Shown in pieces: positions 5,917 to 7,088 of a DNA stretch of 7,088 nucleotides. The notes below the pieces were generated by a model, which worked only from the letters and a program-made list of their open reading frames with translations, ran no database searches and was not told the DNA's origin. Source of the DNA: Desulfobulbaceae bacterium (GTDB lineage: Bacteria; Desulfobacterota; Desulfobulbia; Desulfobulbales; Desulfobulbaceae). The DNA lies in the NCBI GenBank assembly GCA_030633145.1, contig DAOVTM010000207.1:1-7088 (forward strand), given 5' to 3'. A program made the position numbers and the translations under genes. Each line of letters starts with the position of its first letter. Positions within the stretch are counted from its first letter, which is position 1.

Positions 5917-5995
5917 TGAACAGCGAACAGCAGAATGTCGATTAGGAAACGGAGTCTTCGCTTACCTGTCGAATGCTGAAGTAAGGCGAATTGCT

Positions 5996-6964
5996 GTGTC
6001 TTCATATTTTAACCAAATTCAGCAGCAACGGAGTACCTTCCTCACCGCCTTGAAACCAGGTGATTTTCTTGAGCTTCCAGTGCTTGAATTTGCCGATACT
6101 CCAGACAATCAATCCACACAACAACAAACAGTAGCAAAAATCCTCCGTTATGGCGCACCGGTCGGTGCGGCCATAGAACACCATCCCCGCCTTGACCGCT
6201 GTATGACCCGTTTGCAGCACCTGATGGCAGAGGCTGAGGAGCGGGGCGAGACACTTGCTGGCGGCACAGTGGTGCTGGCAGATACCCTATCCGGTTCATC
6301 AGGTCGGTTTGACCGTGCCTGGTACGCCCCGCCCGGCGGGATCTGGCTAGCCATGGCTTGGCCCGACACCTTGCTCCCCGAATTCACACAACTGCTCCCC
6401 TTTGCGGCAGGGTTGGCCTGCTGCCGGACAATCAGACAATATCGCCTTGACTGTTGTCTGAAATGGGTCAATGACCTGCTGGTAAACGGCAAAAAGATCG
6501 GCGGCATCCTCTGTCGCACCGTACTTTCCCGGGCTGGTGAGCAGTATCATCTCATCGGTATCGGCCTTAATGTAAATAATCAAAATTTTCCGGATTCGTT
6601 ACAGGCAGCCGCCACCAGCATGGCTGGAGAACTGAAGGGTAGTCTTGAGCTGACAGAGGTGATCGGCAGGCTGTTAGCTGAATTAAGCCGAGCCATGGGG
6701 CTGCTCTGTTATGACGAAGAACTGTCTCTACGCAGGCAGCAGGGGTGTGAACAGGGCAGGGTTTCGCTCTTGTTCACTGACTGGCAGAACCATTGCGACA
6801 CGGTTGGCAGGCTGGTGGAATATGGTTTTGATGTTCAGGAGAAGCCCCTGTACCGAGCCAGAGCCACGGGCTTTGCCCCCTGCGGCGGGTTGGTAATGGA
6901 ACTTGCGGACGGCAGTGAAATTACGGAAACTGGTGGTGAGATCCGTTATGTAAACTCCTGCTAA
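5996..6964 (+). CDS. Divergent biotin-[carboxyl carrier] protein ligase, BPL/LplA/LipB family
   Basis: It would attach biotin through biotinyl-AMP to a carrier lysine, probably Lys162 of the preceding gene's product. From GTG at 5996 there are 322 residues. The catalytic core includes VVLADTLSGSSGRFDRAWYAPPGGIWLAMAW (92-122), CLKWVNDLLVNGKKIGGIL (154-172) and LIGIGLNVNN (186-195). A BirA-like C-terminal beta domain ends in TGFAPCGGLVMELADGSEI and GGEIRYVN. Both core lysines (156 and 167, matching E. coli Lys172 and Lys183) are kept. The nucleotide/biotin loop is odd: E. coli GRGRRGR becomes SSGRFDR, and the usual S-T-N motif is absent. The first 60 residues are not the BirA helix-turn-helix, so it should not be a repressor. 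The start is uncertain: GTG 5996 has a modest AAGG 9 nt upstream, but the frame is open further back into the previous gene, with no ATG. Confidence 0.85.
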   Translation: MSSYFNQIQQQRSTFLTALKPGDFLELPVLEFADTPDNQSTQQQTVAKILRYGAPVGAAIEHHPRLDRCMTRLQHLMAEAEERGETLAGGTVVLADTLSGSSGRFDRAWYAPPGGIWLAMAWPDTLLPEFTQLLPFAAGLACCRTIRQYRLDCCLKWVNDLLVNGKKIGGILCRTVLSRAGEQYHLIGIGLNVNNQNFPDSLQAAATSMAGELKGSLELTEVIGRLLAELSRAMGLLCYDEELSLRRQQGCEQGRVSLLFTDWQNHCDTVGRLVEYGFDVQEKPLYRARATGFAPCGGLVMELADGSEITETGGEIRYVNSC

Positions 6965-6980
6965 CGATGACCAATCAGCA

Positions 6981-7088
6981 TCACTCCCCCAAAACTTCCA
7001 GCAAGGCTTTGCCAAGCTCTTCCACATTGTACGGCTTTTTTAAAAGGGAGTGAACACCGAGTTTATTGAGATGGCGGATATCAACGGA
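6981..7088 (-). CDS. C-terminal end of a response-regulator receiver domain (partial)
   Basis: The minus strand is open from the window edge to TGA at 6983-6981, giving 35 residues: ...LGVHSLLKKPYNVEELGKALLEVLGE. This is the final strand-loop-helix of a CheY-like receiver: K-K-P holds the conserved active-site lysine and the cis-proline, followed by the amphipathic last helix. The protein ends right after the receiver, as in single-domain regulators or hybrid histidine kinases with a C-terminal receiver. Which one cannot be decided here. It converges on the biotin ligase gene with only 16 bp between the stop codons and no visible terminator. Confidence 0.8.
   Translation of the reverse strand, partial: SVDIRHLNKLGVHSLLKKPYNVEELGKALLEVLGE

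Noticed and set aside
6967..7053. Short plus-strand open frame after the ligase
   Set aside because: Its low-complexity translation lies opposite a clear receiver-domain C-terminus on the minus strand.

Overview
The window looks like a piece of chromosome from a Gram-negative bacterium of roughly 50% G+C. A sulfate-reducer-like lineage of the Desulfobacterota (Desulfobulbales type) is my best guess. This rests on gene style (sigma54 regulators, a biotinyl-domain protein beside a biotin ligase, short intergenic repeats) and not on any marker gene, so it is tentative. The genes are intact apart from the two cut by the window edges. There are no tRNA or rRNA genes, CRISPR arrays or transposase genes.

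Layout. (1) 1-1659, plus strand: the 3' part of a sigma54-dependent NtrC-type response regulator (receiver, PAS, AAA+, Fis-type HTH). (2) 1660-1795: a convergent intergenic gap with a 14-bp tandem repeat that is also one arm of a long imperfect hairpin. (3) 1796-4175, minus strand: cmoA and cmoB, overlapping by 8 bp, followed by a small SLOG/Rossmann-like protein. CmoA makes carboxy-S-adenosylmethionine and CmoB uses it to finish 5-oxyacetyluridine at tRNA position 34. The residues known to hold the carboxylate are conserved in both. (4) 4176-4621: a 446-bp divergent intergenic region rich in short repeats, including a strong CACAGAG-type hairpin nested inside an outer inverted repeat. (5) 4622-5161, plus strand: a small exported protein with a two-cysteine beta-type domain and a His/Gly-rich tail. 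(6) 5162-5262: a spacer holding a GTAG-headed hairpin that looks like a REP element. (7) 5263-6964, plus strand: a protein with two biotinyl/lipoyl-like barrels, then a divergent biotin-protein ligase. (8) 6981-7088, minus strand: the last 35 residues of a receiver domain.

How the genes work together. cmoA and cmoB form a clear two-step tRNA wobble-modification unit. The barrel protein and the ligase look like an acceptor and its modifying enzyme. Both depart from the canonical sequences at the positions that matter (S-L-M-K-R instead of E-A-M-K-M, and a changed nucleotide/biotin loop). This possible dedicated acceptor-ligase pair is the most interesting part of the window. The two window-edge regulators are not obviously tied to the genes between them.
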